DNA of 64,000 nt from positions 248,001 through 312,000 of the forward strand of contig NKJC01000003.1 of NCBI GenBank assembly GCA_002256435.1, read 5' to 3'. Shown in pieces: positions 1 to 8,660 of the stretch. A program made the translations under genes and the position numbers. Numbering within the stretch: the first letter of the stretch is position 1; each line of letters starts with the position of its first letter. The notes under the pieces were generated by a model that was given only the letters and a program-made list of their open reading frames with translations, did no database searches and was not told where the DNA came from. The stretch is from Chitinophagaceae bacterium BSSC1 (lineage in GTDB: Bacteria > Bacteroidota > Bacteroidia > Chitinophagales > Chitinophagaceae).

Positions 1-477
1 AATGAGGATATTATTATACACATCCTGAGAAAAATTGACCAAGTCCATTTTATTCACGGCCACAATGACACGAGGAATATTCAACAAGGAAGCAATTATA
101 CTATGTCTTCTTGTTTGCTCTACTACCCCATGTCTGGCATCAATCAATATGATAGCCAGGTCCGAATTAGAAGCACCAGTAACCATGTTACGGGTATACT
201 GAATATGACCTGGTGCGTCTGCAATGATGAACTTGCGTTTGGGCGTAGAAAAATATTTATACGCCACATCAATAGTAATGCCTTGTTCTCTTTCTGCTCT
301 TAATCCATCTGTGAGTAATGCCAAATCAATCTCGCCATCATCGCGGTTCTTGGTTTGCTTTTCAATGGCTTCCAGTTGGTCAATCATAATAGACTTACTA
401 TCGTATAACAAGCGCCCAATTAAAGTGCTCTTGCCATCGTCTACACTACCCGCTGTGATAAATCTTAAAATGTCCAT
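1..477 (-). CDS. cysN: Sulfate adenylyltransferase subunit 1 (CysN), 3'-truncated by window edge
   Basis: GTPase subunit of ATP sulfurylase, which with CysD converts sulfate and ATP to adenosine 5'-phosphosulfate (APS) in the cytoplasm. Only the N-terminal 159 residues are inside the window; the reading frame stays open to base 1. The translation factor-type GTPase motifs are all seen: P-loop GSVDDGKST (residues 10-18), the G3 motif DAPGH and the G4 motif NKMD (142-145). The ATG at 477 gives the usual MDILRF start. It lies 28 bases after the cysD stop, third gene of cysH-cysD-cysN. Whether a CysC (APS kinase) domain is fused at the C-terminus cannot be seen from here. Confidence 0.95.
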   Translation of the reverse strand, partial: MDILRFITAGSVDDGKSTLIGRLLYDSKSIMIDQLEAIEKQTKNRDDGEIDLALLTDGLRAEREQGITIDVAYKYFSTPKRKFIIADAPGHIQYTRNMVTGASNSDLAIILIDARHGVVEQTRRHSIIASLLNIPRVIVAVNKMDLVNFSQDVYNNILI

Positions 478-505
478 GTATTTATTTTAAGCCCTAGGGC
501 CAGAT

Positions 506-1414
506 TTAAAAATATCCGTTCTTTTTACGGTCTTCCATTGCCGCTTCACTCACCTTATCATCAATCCTGGTCTCTCCACGTTCACTGGTCTTGGTAGCAA
601 TGATTTCAGAAATAATATCATCAATATTTGATGCACTTGACTCTACTGCTGCGGTACAAGTCATGTCTCCCACCGTTCTATACCGAACACGCTTAGTGCT
701 CACTTTATCAGTTGGCTCTAGGTCTACAAATTCAGATACAGCCACCAATTGCCCTTCGTATTCCAATACTTCGCGTTCATGCGCAAAATAAATAGAAGGA
801 AGAGCTATCTTTTCTCTTCTTATATAATTCCAGATATCTAGTTCGGTCCAGTTGCTAATAGGGAATGCCCTTACATTTTCTCCCTTGTCAATTCTTCCGT
901 TATAGGTATTCCATAATTCCGGTCTTTGGAGTTTGGGATTCCATTGTCCAAATTCATCTCGCACAGAGAAGATTCTTTCTTTTGCCCTAGCTTTTTCTTC
1001 ATCCCTTCTTGCGCCACCAATACAAGCATCAAACTGAAACTCTTCAATAGTATCTAACAGTGTATAGGTTTGTAAGGCATTTCTGCTGGCAAATTTGCCT
1101 TTGGGCTCTGTTAATTTTTTTGCCTGAATGGTATCTGCTACATGACGAACAATCAGTTTCTCTCCAATAGATTCCGCCAATGCATCTCTATAATCTAATG
1201 CTTCTTGAAAATTATGTCCAGTATCAATATGTACTAGTGGAAAGGGAAATTTTCCTGGCCTAAAAGCCTTTAAAGCTAAGTGCACCAAAGTGATAGAATC
1301 TTTACCACCACTGAACAAGAGAGCGGGACGCTCAAATTGTCCAGCCACTTCTCTTAGAATATGAATGGATTCCGATTCCAACTGATCCAAATAATTCAAT
1401 CTATAATTACTCAT
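506..1414 (-). CDS. cysD: Sulfate adenylyltransferase subunit 2 (CysD)
   Basis: Catalytic PP-loop ATPase subunit of ATP sulfurylase; makes APS from sulfate and ATP together with the CysN GTPase encoded directly downstream. The pyrophosphatase-like loop SGGKDS is at residues 35-40, and the sequence carries the family's IGGARRDEEKARAKER block and a C-terminal end in KKNGYF. The start was set at the ATG at 1414 (MSNYRLNYLDQLE), giving 302 residues, the normal family length; the frame stays open further upstream into cysH but that extension does not resemble CysD. The gap to cysH is 25 bases, which suggests one transcript. Confidence 0.96.
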   Translation of the reverse strand: MSNYRLNYLDQLESESIHILREVAGQFERPALLFSGGKDSITLVHLALKAFRPGKFPFPLVHIDTGHNFQEALDYRDALAESIGEKLIVRHVADTIQAKKLTEPKGKFASRNALQTYTLLDTIEEFQFDACIGGARRDEEKARAKERIFSVRDEFGQWNPKLQRPELWNTYNGRIDKGENVRAFPISNWTELDIWNYIRREKIALPSIYFAHEREVLEYEGQLVAVSEFVDLEPTDKVSTKRVRYRTVGDMTCTAAVESSASNIDDIISEIIATKTSERGETRIDDKVSEAAMEDRKKNGYF

Positions 1415-1439
1415 AACTATTTTTATTGGGCTGGGCCCT

Positions 1440-2156
1440 TTATTTATGTTCGTGTAAACCACATTCTTTTTTATTGGCGTCTTCCCACCACCATCTTCCT
1501 GCCCTAAAATCTTCCCCTGGCTGAATAGCCCTGGTACAAGGTGCGCAACCAATACTTACAAAACCCTTATCGTGTAAGGGATTATAAGGAATATTGTTAG
1601 CCGCTATAAAATCAGCTACTTGTTCATTTGTCCAGTCTAAAATGGGATGATACTTAATAATTCCATTACCTTGATCCCACTCAATTTTATCCAAACCTTG
1701 TCTTGCCGCAGAATGCGCTGAGCGCAATCCAGTAATCCAAATTTGATTTCCTGCCAATGCCCTTTTCAACGGTTCTACTTTTCTAATATGACAACAGGCT
1801 TTTCGCAAGTCAACTGAAGCATAAAACGCATTGGGGCCATTGCTCTCAACAAATGGCTCTAAGGAATCCTGATTTGGATAATACGCTTTAATGGGTATTT
1901 GATAACGCTCTAAAGTACTATTCCAGACACTATAGGTCTCTGCAAATAACCTGCCAGTATCTAAGGTAAAAATTTGAATGGGTAATTGCTGAGAAGCAAT
2001 CAAGTGCGTGATTACCTGGTCTTCAAAACTGAAACTAGAAGAAAAGACCACCGCATTTGGAAATTCATTGGATATTGTTTTTAAAAACGGGGCTGGCTCC
2101 AATTCTTTAGACCTGGTAATCAGACTTGAAATATATTGTTCTGTTTGGGTATTCAT
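1440..2156 (-). CDS. cysH: Adenylylsulfate (APS) reductase, CysH family, iron-sulfur type
   Basis: Reduces activated sulfate to sulfite with thioredoxin as electron donor; cytoplasmic, first gene of the cysH-cysD-cysN operon. The 238-residue protein has the PP-loop variant SSSFSFED (39-46). Four cysteines that bind a [4Fe-4S] cluster in the APS-using class are present: the pair at 121-122 (KACCHIRKV) and the CxxC at 204-207 (GCAPCTR). The catalytic cysteine lies in the C-terminal ECGLH (Cys232). The cluster cysteines argue for APS (EC 1.8.4.10) rather than PAPS as substrate, so no APS kinase would be needed. Transcription probably starts at the promoter near 2284-2291. Confidence 0.95.
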   Translation of the reverse strand: MNTQTEQYISSLITRSKELEPAPFLKTISNEFPNAVVFSSSFSFEDQVITHLIASQQLPIQIFTLDTGRLFAETYSVWNSTLERYQIPIKAYYPNQDSLEPFVESNGPNAFYASVDLRKACCHIRKVEPLKRALAGNQIWITGLRSAHSAARQGLDKIEWDQGNGIIKYHPILDWTNEQVADFIAANNIPYNPLHDKGFVSIGCAPCTRAIQPGEDFRAGRWWWEDANKKECGLHEHK

Positions 2157-2261
2157 GGTATTCTGTTGACTTGAGAAACAAATTTAAGCAGGTCAGCTAC
2201 AACAGCTGCATTTGCAACAGAAGGGCATAGGTATAAATGTGAAAATGCGTTTCATACTTGT

Positions 2262-2274
2262 ATTAGTCTACTTA
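2262..2274. promoter_or_regulatory. Candidate operator, proximal copy, cys promoter
   Basis: ATTAGTCTACT (2262-2272) is the exact inverse of the segment at 2333-2343. The motif is itself a near palindrome TTAGT-CT-ACTTA. It sits at or just after the predicted transcription start of cysH, where a bound protein would block transcription. Regulator unknown; short AT-rich dyads of this kind are typical of dimeric winged-helix regulators such as the Rrf2 family, but that is inference. Confidence 0.45.
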
Positions 2275-2283
2275 AACAGTGCA

Positions 2284-2313
2284 CAAATATACAATAAAGG
2301 ACCTTTTGGCAAA
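2284..2313 (-). promoter_or_regulatory. Predicted promoter of cysH-cysD-cysN (Bacteroidota sigma type)
   Basis: Reading the minus strand, a perfect TAnnTTTG -7 element (TATATTTG, 2291-2284) is preceded by TTTG (2313-2310) with an 18-base spacer, close to the 19-21 bases usual for the primary sigma factor of this phylum. Transcription would start near 2277, leaving a leader of about 120 bases. A second TAnnTTTG match (TAAATTTG, 2186-2179) lies nearer the gene but has no matching upstream element. Assigned from motif only. Confidence 0.5.
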
Positions 2314-2330
2314 AAAATATTCCTATTTAG

Positions 2331-2343
2331 TTAGTAGACTAAT
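2331..2343. promoter_or_regulatory. Candidate operator, distal copy, cys promoter
   Basis: TTAGTAGACTAA (2331-2342) is a perfect 12-base palindrome (5-base arms, 2-base centre), and its AGTAGACTAAT core is the inverted copy of the sequence at 2262-2272, 71 bases away. It lies about 55 bases upstream of the predicted cysH transcription start. The 300-base interval between cysH and the convergent-in-strand GH105 gene contains no gene. Confidence 0.45.
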
Positions 2344-2390
2344 TAAAAATGACGGTTACCTGACAGTACTTATAACACTAACAAACGTTA

Positions 2391-3524
2391 TTATTTCTTT
2401 AGTTTGGCTATTTCAGAACCCGCTAGTAGATAGCAGCCAAGACCAAAGTCTTCAAAATCGGGCACTTTGGTAAAGCTAAGTGGTTGGGCTTCTTTGGGTT
2501 CTTTTCCTGTGCCTTGCACCCAACCCAAAAAGCCATTGGGATGCAAACAATCCTTTTCAAAAGCATTCCAGGATTTTACAACAATGGGTAAGTATTGCTT
2601 TTTATTCAAAATTCCTTGATTGATTCCCCAAGCCATGCCATATACAAAAAGAGCAGAGCCCGTTAATTCCTTACCACCAAAATTGCTAGGATCTTTCAAA
2701 CTCACATTCCAAAAACCGTCTTCTCTTTGAAGGGGTATCAAGGCTTGAACCATGGCTTTATAATCACTCAAATATTCTTGATAATGCGGATCAGATTTAG
2801 GCAAAATAGACAATACCCTAACTAGTGCAGCAACAACCCATCCATTTCCCCTACTCCAATAACAATTGCCACCATTGGGTTCTTTGTATGGAGGAACAAA
2901 ATCCTTGTCTCTAAACCACAAACCAGCAGCAGCATCAAATAAACCACCACCCTGTTTGTATTTGGTATGCGCATACATCTGGTACATGCGATTAAAATAA
3001 CTGGTGTCTTGATAAATAACCCCTAAACGCGCAAACACTGGCATGGCCATTTGAATGGCATCAATCCAAGTCCAGTCATCAATTTTAGCAGAATGCTTCA
3101 TGCTATCAATACTGGCTTTGATTTGTTGAATGCGCTCAGGTTGTTTGTCTATCAAATACAAATCAATATAGGTTTGACCACAGGCTTGGTCATCTCCGTT
3201 TCTAGTTTTAATGCCATTGCGCAAACCCCATTTATGGGCTTGACCCCAACGAATAGCATAATCCAAATAAGCAGGTTGTGGGTTCACGGCATTCATAGCC
3301 ATCAATCCTTCATAATAAACAGCCCTGGTCCAAATATTACTAGGTCTTTCTCTATTGGTCACAATGGGTTTGCTTACATCAGGCCACTTGTCCATAAAAT
3401 ATTGGTTGGCCAAATGCATGGATGCCAAGACTTGTTTTTTGGCAGGTATTTTTTGAGCAGAAAGATTCAAGGAAAAAGTACAGGCCGCTAGGGCGATGGG
3501 CAAAAAGAAAGTTCTTGCATTCAT
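2391..3524 (-). CDS. Unsaturated rhamnogalacturonyl hydrolase, GH105
   Basis: Hydrolyses the 4,5-unsaturated galacturonyl residue that rhamnogalacturonan lyases leave on oligosaccharide ends, so it follows the PL11 lyase encoded upstream in the same run of genes. The protein has 377 residues from the ATG at 3524 (MNARTFF) with a signal peptide ending near LSAQ; an ATG four codons earlier is also possible. The (alpha/alpha)6-barrel family signature is visible: NIWTRAVYYEGL, NGDDQACGQTYIDLY, and WIDAIQMAMP, whose aspartate (Asp155) matches the hydrating catalytic Asp of GH88/GH105. It is the last gene of the minus-strand pectin run; a direct repeat at 3572-3588 lies just upstream, so it may also have its own control. 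Confidence 0.88.
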   Translation of the reverse strand: MNARTFFLPIALAACTFSLNLSAQKIPAKKQVLASMHLANQYFMDKWPDVSKPIVTNRERPSNIWTRAVYYEGLMAMNAVNPQPAYLDYAIRWGQAHKWGLRNGIKTRNGDDQACGQTYIDLYLIDKQPERIQQIKASIDSMKHSAKIDDWTWIDAIQMAMPVFARLGVIYQDTSYFNRMYQMYAHTKYKQGGGLFDAAAGLWFRDKDFVPPYKEPNGGNCYWSRGNGWVVAALVRVLSILPKSDPHYQEYLSDYKAMVQALIPLQREDGFWNVSLKDPSNFGGKELTGSALFVYGMAWGINQGILNKKQYLPIVVKSWNAFEKDCLHPNGFLGWVQGTGKEPKEAQPLSFTKVPDFEDFGLGCYLLAGSEIAKLKK

Positions 3525-3571
3525 ATATGACAGCATTTGATTTGCATGTTACACCAAAATACAGGAAGTCT

Positions 3572-3588
3572 TATCCTGTAGTATCCTG
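3572..3588. repeat. Direct repeat TATCCTG x2, 10-base period, upstream of GH105
   Basis: TATCCTG occurs at 3572-3578 and again at 3582-3588, exactly one helical turn apart, with an inverted ACAGGA at 3561-3566. It lies in the 79-base gap between the GH105 start and the preceding glycosidase stop. The same unit with the same 10-base period is found in front of the GH106 gene at 22100-22117, which makes an activator binding site plausible. Confidence 0.35.
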
Positions 3589-3603
3589 AAAACTAAAAGA
3601 TGT

Positions 3604-5733
3604 CTAAAAGAAGGGTTGCAAACCTTCCCATCGAACATCCCAGTTACCATCTTTTGGAAAACCAGGATTCTTGATCTTATTGCCATCATATCCTGCGCAC
3701 ATGATAGCAATGGCGGTTAATAAACCCCCATTACCAGGTAAATAAAGCCTAAGACGCGCGTCTTGATAATTATGTCCATTAATCAAATAGGTATTGGTTT
3801 TAATGGGCATCAGCAAAGCTTCCACAGCTTTTTCTGGCATACCCAAACGGGTAGCACTCATGGCGGTCATGGGAAAATCCCATCCCCAGGTATCTTTCCA
3901 GTCCCATTTATTCCAAACCAGGTTAAAAGTATTGCGCATGATACTGGTATCTAACATACCCTTGTTGGGGAGCATGCCAAAAGTGCCTAAGACAGAAGGA
4001 TGGTCTGTTAGAAAAACGGGATTGGTATAAGAATCTTTGGCCGACTCCGTTGACAAATAGACTTGGTCTTGAACGGGCAAAGGAGACAGGAATTTAATGA
4101 CAGAATCCCAAGTAGTATTGCGCTTCATTCCAGAACGTATACGCCAATCCTGAGCCGTTTTTAAAGCCCAATCCCAATAGGCTAATTCATAACTGGGATT
4201 AAATGTTTCTTCAGGTTTGAATCTTTCTTGAGCAGGTATCAAGCCCTTACCCAATTGGTATTTTTTAGTTGTAGGATTCCAAGAAGCATAATCCGCCATA
4301 AAATCGGCAGTAGCAAAAACCAGGTCCCTATATTTTTTCAAAGTAGTGGCGTTAGGATTTTTCCGATACAAAAGCTCTGCAAAACTGATATAGTGTGGTT
4401 GCTGCCAAATTAAAAATGCCCCAACTGAAGAGGGCGCTTCTGCACCTTTTGGATCGGTCATTTTCTGCCACCTAAGTCCTTTGTATCCTTGCCGTTTGGC
4501 AATAGCAAATGCCATAGGAGCTACATCTTGGTACCAGCCCATGGATTTTTCTAACAGCTCCGCCCTATTCCACAAAGGAAAATGAACCCCATGCCACCAA
4601 TGCATTTCTAAATGCGGTTTGCCAAACCAGCTGTTATAAGTTAGACCTGTTTCCTGAGGAGGTTGACTATTGGCGCACTGAATCTTTGTTAAGTAAAGCG
4701 ATAACATGATTCTACGTTCAATCTCCTTGGCCCTTGGGTCTTTACAATTTGAAAAATCAACTGCTGCACCCTTGGTCCAGAAACCCTGCCAAGCTTCCTG
4801 ATTAGCTTGAGCAACTGATGCAAAATCAGGTGAGGGAGACAGCCTTTCTTTTTGTTGAAAATGACAGGTAAAACTGAATTCATCTGTAGCGCCAATTCCC
4901 ATCACAAATTCATGTTCCTTTTGGGTTGTCCATTGAAAATAGGTATTTGTACTTGCTTGTAGATAAACAAAATAGCGTGTGCTGTCTAAAAAGTGTTGAA
5001 ACAAAACGCCCTTTTGATAATCAGATGCTCTTGAATAGTGTTTACTTGCTTGGGTATAATCAACACCCATATCAGCAAAAGCGTTTGAGGGAAATGGAAA
5101 GACCATTTTTAAATGAATCCTTTCTTCTTTTAATAAAGTTGACTTGACTTTTACCGCAATCATGTCTTGTTTGGGATGCACCAGTGTCTGCACTTCTACT
5201 AATTCCCCTTCAATTGTAAAAGAACTTTTGATTACACCAGTCCACAAATCAAGTTCTTGGTTTACATCTTTTATGTCTTCAATTTGAGCAATGGTTCCGT
5301 CCTTTTTGTCAAACTCAAAACCTAGATTCCCCAACTGTAATCGATGCGGATTTTGTCTAAACCAATTACCTGCTTCCAAACTACGCTTGGGGTCTTTAAT
5401 CTGCACACCATAAGAAACCTTTCTACCATCAAAAGGATAGTCTCTCAAGGTTTCTTCAAACCTATAACCAACTGTATCTTTAAATGAATGCCAGCCCCAA
5501 ACAGATTGGGTTCCCAATGGAATACCAGACTGATACTGTTTTGGAAAACTTTGCAAACCAGTAGCATCTACAGTAAAGGCAAAGGAACCATTACCTACTG
5601 AAAGAGAAGAAAGAGAGTCAAATTGATTAACATGTACATTATTTCTTTTGGCCAAGGCCTTTCTGTCTATCTTTTCTTGTGCTTGTATTGATAGAAAAAA
5701 TAAACAACTCAATAGTAGGTTGATGGCTTTCAT
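3604..5733 (-). CDS. Secreted (alpha/alpha)6-barrel glycosidase-like protein, family not assigned
   Basis: A 709-residue exported protein (signal peptide ends near SIQAQ) that I cannot place in a numbered glycoside hydrolase family with confidence. The central motif EMHWWHGVHFPLWNR resembles the MHWWH segment of GH65/GH95-like (alpha/alpha)6 enzymes, preceded by an N-terminal beta-sandwich-like region (about residues 30-320) and followed by a helical barrel with DWALKTAQDW and NKWDWKDTWGWDFPM. This two-domain order is that of clan GH-L type glycosidases. It lies one base after the GH2 gene stop and between GH2 and GH105, so a role on rhamnogalacturonan fragments is likely; substrate and catalytic residues are unknown. 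Confidence 0.6.
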   Translation of the reverse strand: MKAINLLLSCLFFLSIQAQEKIDRKALAKRNNVHVNQFDSLSSLSVGNGSFAFTVDATGLQSFPKQYQSGIPLGTQSVWGWHSFKDTVGYRFEETLRDYPFDGRKVSYGVQIKDPKRSLEAGNWFRQNPHRLQLGNLGFEFDKKDGTIAQIEDIKDVNQELDLWTGVIKSSFTIEGELVEVQTLVHPKQDMIAVKVKSTLLKEERIHLKMVFPFPSNAFADMGVDYTQASKHYSRASDYQKGVLFQHFLDSTRYFVYLQASTNTYFQWTTQKEHEFVMGIGATDEFSFTCHFQQKERLSPSPDFASVAQANQEAWQGFWTKGAAVDFSNCKDPRAKEIERRIMLSLYLTKIQCANSQPPQETGLTYNSWFGKPHLEMHWWHGVHFPLWNRAELLEKSMGWYQDVAPMAFAIAKRQGYKGLRWQKMTDPKGAEAPSSVGAFLIWQQPHYISFAELLYRKNPNATTLKKYRDLVFATADFMADYASWNPTTKKYQLGKGLIPAQERFKPEETFNPSYELAYWDWALKTAQDWRIRSGMKRNTTWDSVIKFLSPLPVQDQVYLSTESAKDSYTNPVFLTDHPSVLGTFGMLPNKGMLDTSIMRNTFNLVWNKWDWKDTWGWDFPMTAMSATRLGMPEKAVEALLMPIKTNTYLINGHNYQDARLRLYLPGNGGLLTAIAIMCAGYDGNKIKNPGFPKDGNWDVRWEGLQPFF

Positions 5734-5734
5734 G

Positions 5735-8659
5735 TTACTGCTTGTTAACGGGTAAGGTTTTCTTTAATTCATCTGGCGAATCCTTGGTAAATGGATCAAA
5801 GATTTCTTTGGATGGTTTTTCTGTCAGGTCTTTGATTCGTTGAGGATCTACTTCAAGCTGCGGTTGAAATTTATCTGATAGCATGTATTGGTGTAAGCTG
5901 CTATACAACTGTCTTGCAACTAATGCATCAGTAGATTTGAGTTTGTCCAAATTGCTTTCGTTTGCTAGATTTAAACTACTCACCAATAATTTTCCCCTTC
6001 CAATCCTTACTTCAAATACACTGGCCAATCTTCTGTTGATAAACCAAGTATCTATTGGTTGTACCAAGGGTCTTAAGTTAGAAGGAAAATCTTCCAAATG
6101 CATCACTTGTGCTTTGTTGACTAATGACCACCATTGAAAATTACTATGATACTCCGTTGGGAAATTCTTGAATGCTGGATGATTGGGATCAACTACAAAA
6201 CCCAAAGTATGTGGGGGACGCATTTTAAACCAACTGGTATTCCAAAAAACAGGCGTAAAATTTTGTACAATCTCTTTGCCCTTTGTCACCCTTCCTGCTA
6301 GATTCAAAAATACTTTACCACCCGCATCCAATACTTTTAATGCTGCATCATCTAAAACCGTACAATCGTAAATACTAGAGAAATCGCTAGCTGGAATGGC
6401 AACCGGATAGACCCAGAATTCCCAGTCATTGGCAAATACGGTATTGGCAATACTTACTTCTAGGGTTAACTTGGTAGGTTGTTGAATGGTAGCTAGATCA
6501 ATATCTACATCTACTATTGGATTTTGTGCAGCAATGACCAATTTCTTATTGACGCTATTAATACGGCTAACTATTTTTCCAGCAGGGTCTTTGAATGTAA
6601 TTTGAATAGTTGCATCCAAATCCTTTTCTCCAAAATGATAGACTTCAATAGCGGCTTTTAAATGCTCGGCATTACTGTAAACAAATTTGGATGTTTTCAT
6701 CAATGGAACCGTGCTATTACAAAAACGTGCAAATGCTTTTGCAGAGGAATATGGTTTGTCATTCCAAAACACATTCATGGTTCCAACCAATGCCGTGCCT
6801 TGTCCAGGAAAATCTTGCAATCCCAATAATTGGAATCCACCTAGCCCAGGTGTACGCAAAGATTTTTCAATTTCAGCCTTGTAACAGAGCAATTGCAATT
6901 TGCCAGAAGAAGCAAGGAATTTTTCGGCCATATCGGCCATGCCCCTGTCTTTTAAATCTTCCTGAAACATTTCATAGTTTCTGGCTTTATAAACACCTGT
7001 AAATTGCTTGATCTCATTAAAGTCTGGATAAGCACACCACTGACCCATTTCATGGGTAATATAGGGCATACTAAACGATTTAATGGCTTCACTATAATCA
7101 GTTAAAGATTCTGGCCCCTTGCCCCAAGACAAACCTCTAGAACCAGACTTGATCATATAATCATTCTCTGGTACCAAGGGCCAACTCATGGCAACCGAAG
7201 CTCCTGTATAAATTCTTCTATTATCCCTTGCCTTCCATTTTAAAATAAAATCGGCCAACCATTTGGCTTGGTTTCTTCCTGCTGGTTCGTTCCCAGCAGA
7301 GAGCATACAGAAAGAAGCATAATTCCCATAGTTGCGCACCATTCTTTCTGTTTCTGCCCAGAGAAAAGCGTCAATGGGTCTACCATCGCCCAAGCTGGTT
7401 CCGTGATTGGGCCAACTAGGACCTTCCGGTTGTAAATAAATCCCTACCTTATCAGCTGCTTGAAAAGCTGCTTCGGGTGGGCAGAAAGAATGAAACCGAA
7501 AATGGTTCAGACCATGTGCTTTGGCAACTTTGAAAATTTTTTCCCATGCAATCAAATCTGTTGCAGGATATCCTGTAATGGGAAACTCACTATTGTTCAC
7601 GGTACCCCTCAAAGAAACGGGTCTACCATTGACCAAGATTTGTTTGCCTACCACTTCAATCTCGCGCATCCCAAAGTTTTGAATACTGGTATCCCTATTT
7701 CCTTTGGAGTCTATTATGATGGTGGTAAGTTGGTATAAATTGGGATGAAATTCATCCCATAATTGCATGGACTTTCCAATAGGAAGAACTACTTCTAAAC
7801 TATCATTAGCTGAAGTTATTTGAAACTCAATCTGCTTTGCAACAATGCCTGCTTTACTTGCAAACAAGGGCTTGATTTGAAAACGAAGATTGCCTTTTTG
7901 TGTGCCAGATAACAAAGTCTTTAATTGTAATTTCAACAAGACCAATTGTTGGTGAATATCAGGATAGACTTGCAAATTATCTACCCATGTAGTATTGCTT
8001 GGTTTCAGTTCTAATTTTCCTGTTAACCCGTTCCAATTACCAGAAGTATGATCCGTAACACTATGCGAGTCTGGCCCCACATTAATGGCACCAGGTCTTC
8101 CATCTATTCTATTATCTATTCTAACAGAAATGGTATGCGTTCCCTTTTTCAAATATTCCGTTAAGTCATATTCGTGGGCTGTTACTAGTGAATTGCGCAT
8201 GCCTATTTCTTGATCATCTATCCAAACCCTGGTTTCAATATGCGCTCGTTCAAAAGACAAAACCCATCTTTTGTTCTTCCAATCCTTGGGTAATTGAATT
8301 TGTTTTTGATACCAAGCTACACCCACGTAGTGCTTGGCAGGTGTTAGCCAAAAAGGAATTTTCAAATTACCTGGCTCACGATATTTTTTGAGGCGGGGAT
8401 TAAAAAAGAAAGAACTATCATAAATACTGCCCGTCCATTTGGTTTTTAAACTCACTTCATCACCCTTGCCATTTTCTGCCATGGAGCCAGGCAAGTGAAC
8501 CCGTTCTGGAAGTTGCTGTTGAAACCATTTGGCAACTATGCCACTGTCTTTGCTGTCTGCTTTAAATTGCCAATTACCCGCCAACGAAATGGATTGGGCC
8601 AACAATAAGTTCCCAGAAAAAAGCAAAAACAAAATAGCAAACCCAATTTTTACACGCAT
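5735..8659 (-). CDS. Secreted GH2 glycoside hydrolase (beta-galactosidase/glucuronidase type)
   Basis: A 974-residue retaining exo-glycosidase with a signal peptide (cleavage near LLLAQ, residue 21). Domain order seen: jelly-roll sugar-binding domain (about 25-220, with WYQKQI and RVWIDDQEIG), immunoglobulin-like domain (about 225-335), TIM barrel (about 340-620) and a long C-terminal extension. In the barrel, NEP (Asn457-Glu458) gives the acid/base and HEMGQW (Glu537) the nucleophile position. Similar long GH2 enzymes act on side chains or modified ends of pectic rhamnogalacturonan; the exact sugar, beta-galactose or another, cannot be read from the sequence. The start is one base after the CE12 stop, which indicates a tight operon. 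Confidence 0.85.
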   Translation of the reverse strand: MRVKIGFAILFLLFSGNLLLAQSISLAGNWQFKADSKDSGIVAKWFQQQLPERVHLPGSMAENGKGDEVSLKTKWTGSIYDSSFFFNPRLKKYREPGNLKIPFWLTPAKHYVGVAWYQKQIQLPKDWKNKRWVLSFERAHIETRVWIDDQEIGMRNSLVTAHEYDLTEYLKKGTHTISVRIDNRIDGRPGAINVGPDSHSVTDHTSGNWNGLTGKLELKPSNTTWVDNLQVYPDIHQQLVLLKLQLKTLLSGTQKGNLRFQIKPLFASKAGIVAKQIEFQITSANDSLEVVLPIGKSMQLWDEFHPNLYQLTTIIIDSKGNRDTSIQNFGMREIEVVGKQILVNGRPVSLRGTVNNSEFPITGYPATDLIAWEKIFKVAKAHGLNHFRFHSFCPPEAAFQAADKVGIYLQPEGPSWPNHGTSLGDGRPIDAFLWAETERMVRNYGNYASFCMLSAGNEPAGRNQAKWLADFILKWKARDNRRIYTGASVAMSWPLVPENDYMIKSGSRGLSWGKGPESLTDYSEAIKSFSMPYITHEMGQWCAYPDFNEIKQFTGVYKARNYEMFQEDLKDRGMADMAEKFLASSGKLQLLCYKAEIEKSLRTPGLGGFQLLGLQDFPGQGTALVGTMNVFWNDKPYSSAKAFARFCNSTVPLMKTSKFVYSNAEHLKAAIEVYHFGEKDLDATIQITFKDPAGKIVSRINSVNKKLVIAAQNPIVDVDIDLATIQQPTKLTLEVSIANTVFANDWEFWVYPVAIPASDFSSIYDCTVLDDAALKVLDAGGKVFLNLAGRVTKGKEIVQNFTPVFWNTSWFKMRPPHTLGFVVDPNHPAFKNFPTEYHSNFQWWSLVNKAQVMHLEDFPSNLRPLVQPIDTWFINRRLASVFEVRIGRGKLLVSSLNLANESNLDKLKSTDALVARQLYSSLHQYMLSDKFQPQLEVDPQRIKDLTEKPSKEIFDPFTKDSPDELKKTLPVNKQ

Positions 8660-8660
8660 T

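Noticed and set aside
2157..2390. SAM or other riboswitch in the cysH leader
   Set aside because: No conserved multi-stem junction recognised; the visible symmetry is better explained as protein operator pairs.
2279..2473. Short plus-strand frame in the cysH promoter region
   Set aside because: It crosses the promoter/operator region and the 3' end of GH105 antisense; AT-rich with no family resemblance.
3051..3491. 146-codon plus-strand frame opposite GH105
   Set aside because: Antisense to a strongly conserved family member; no recognisable domain or promoter.
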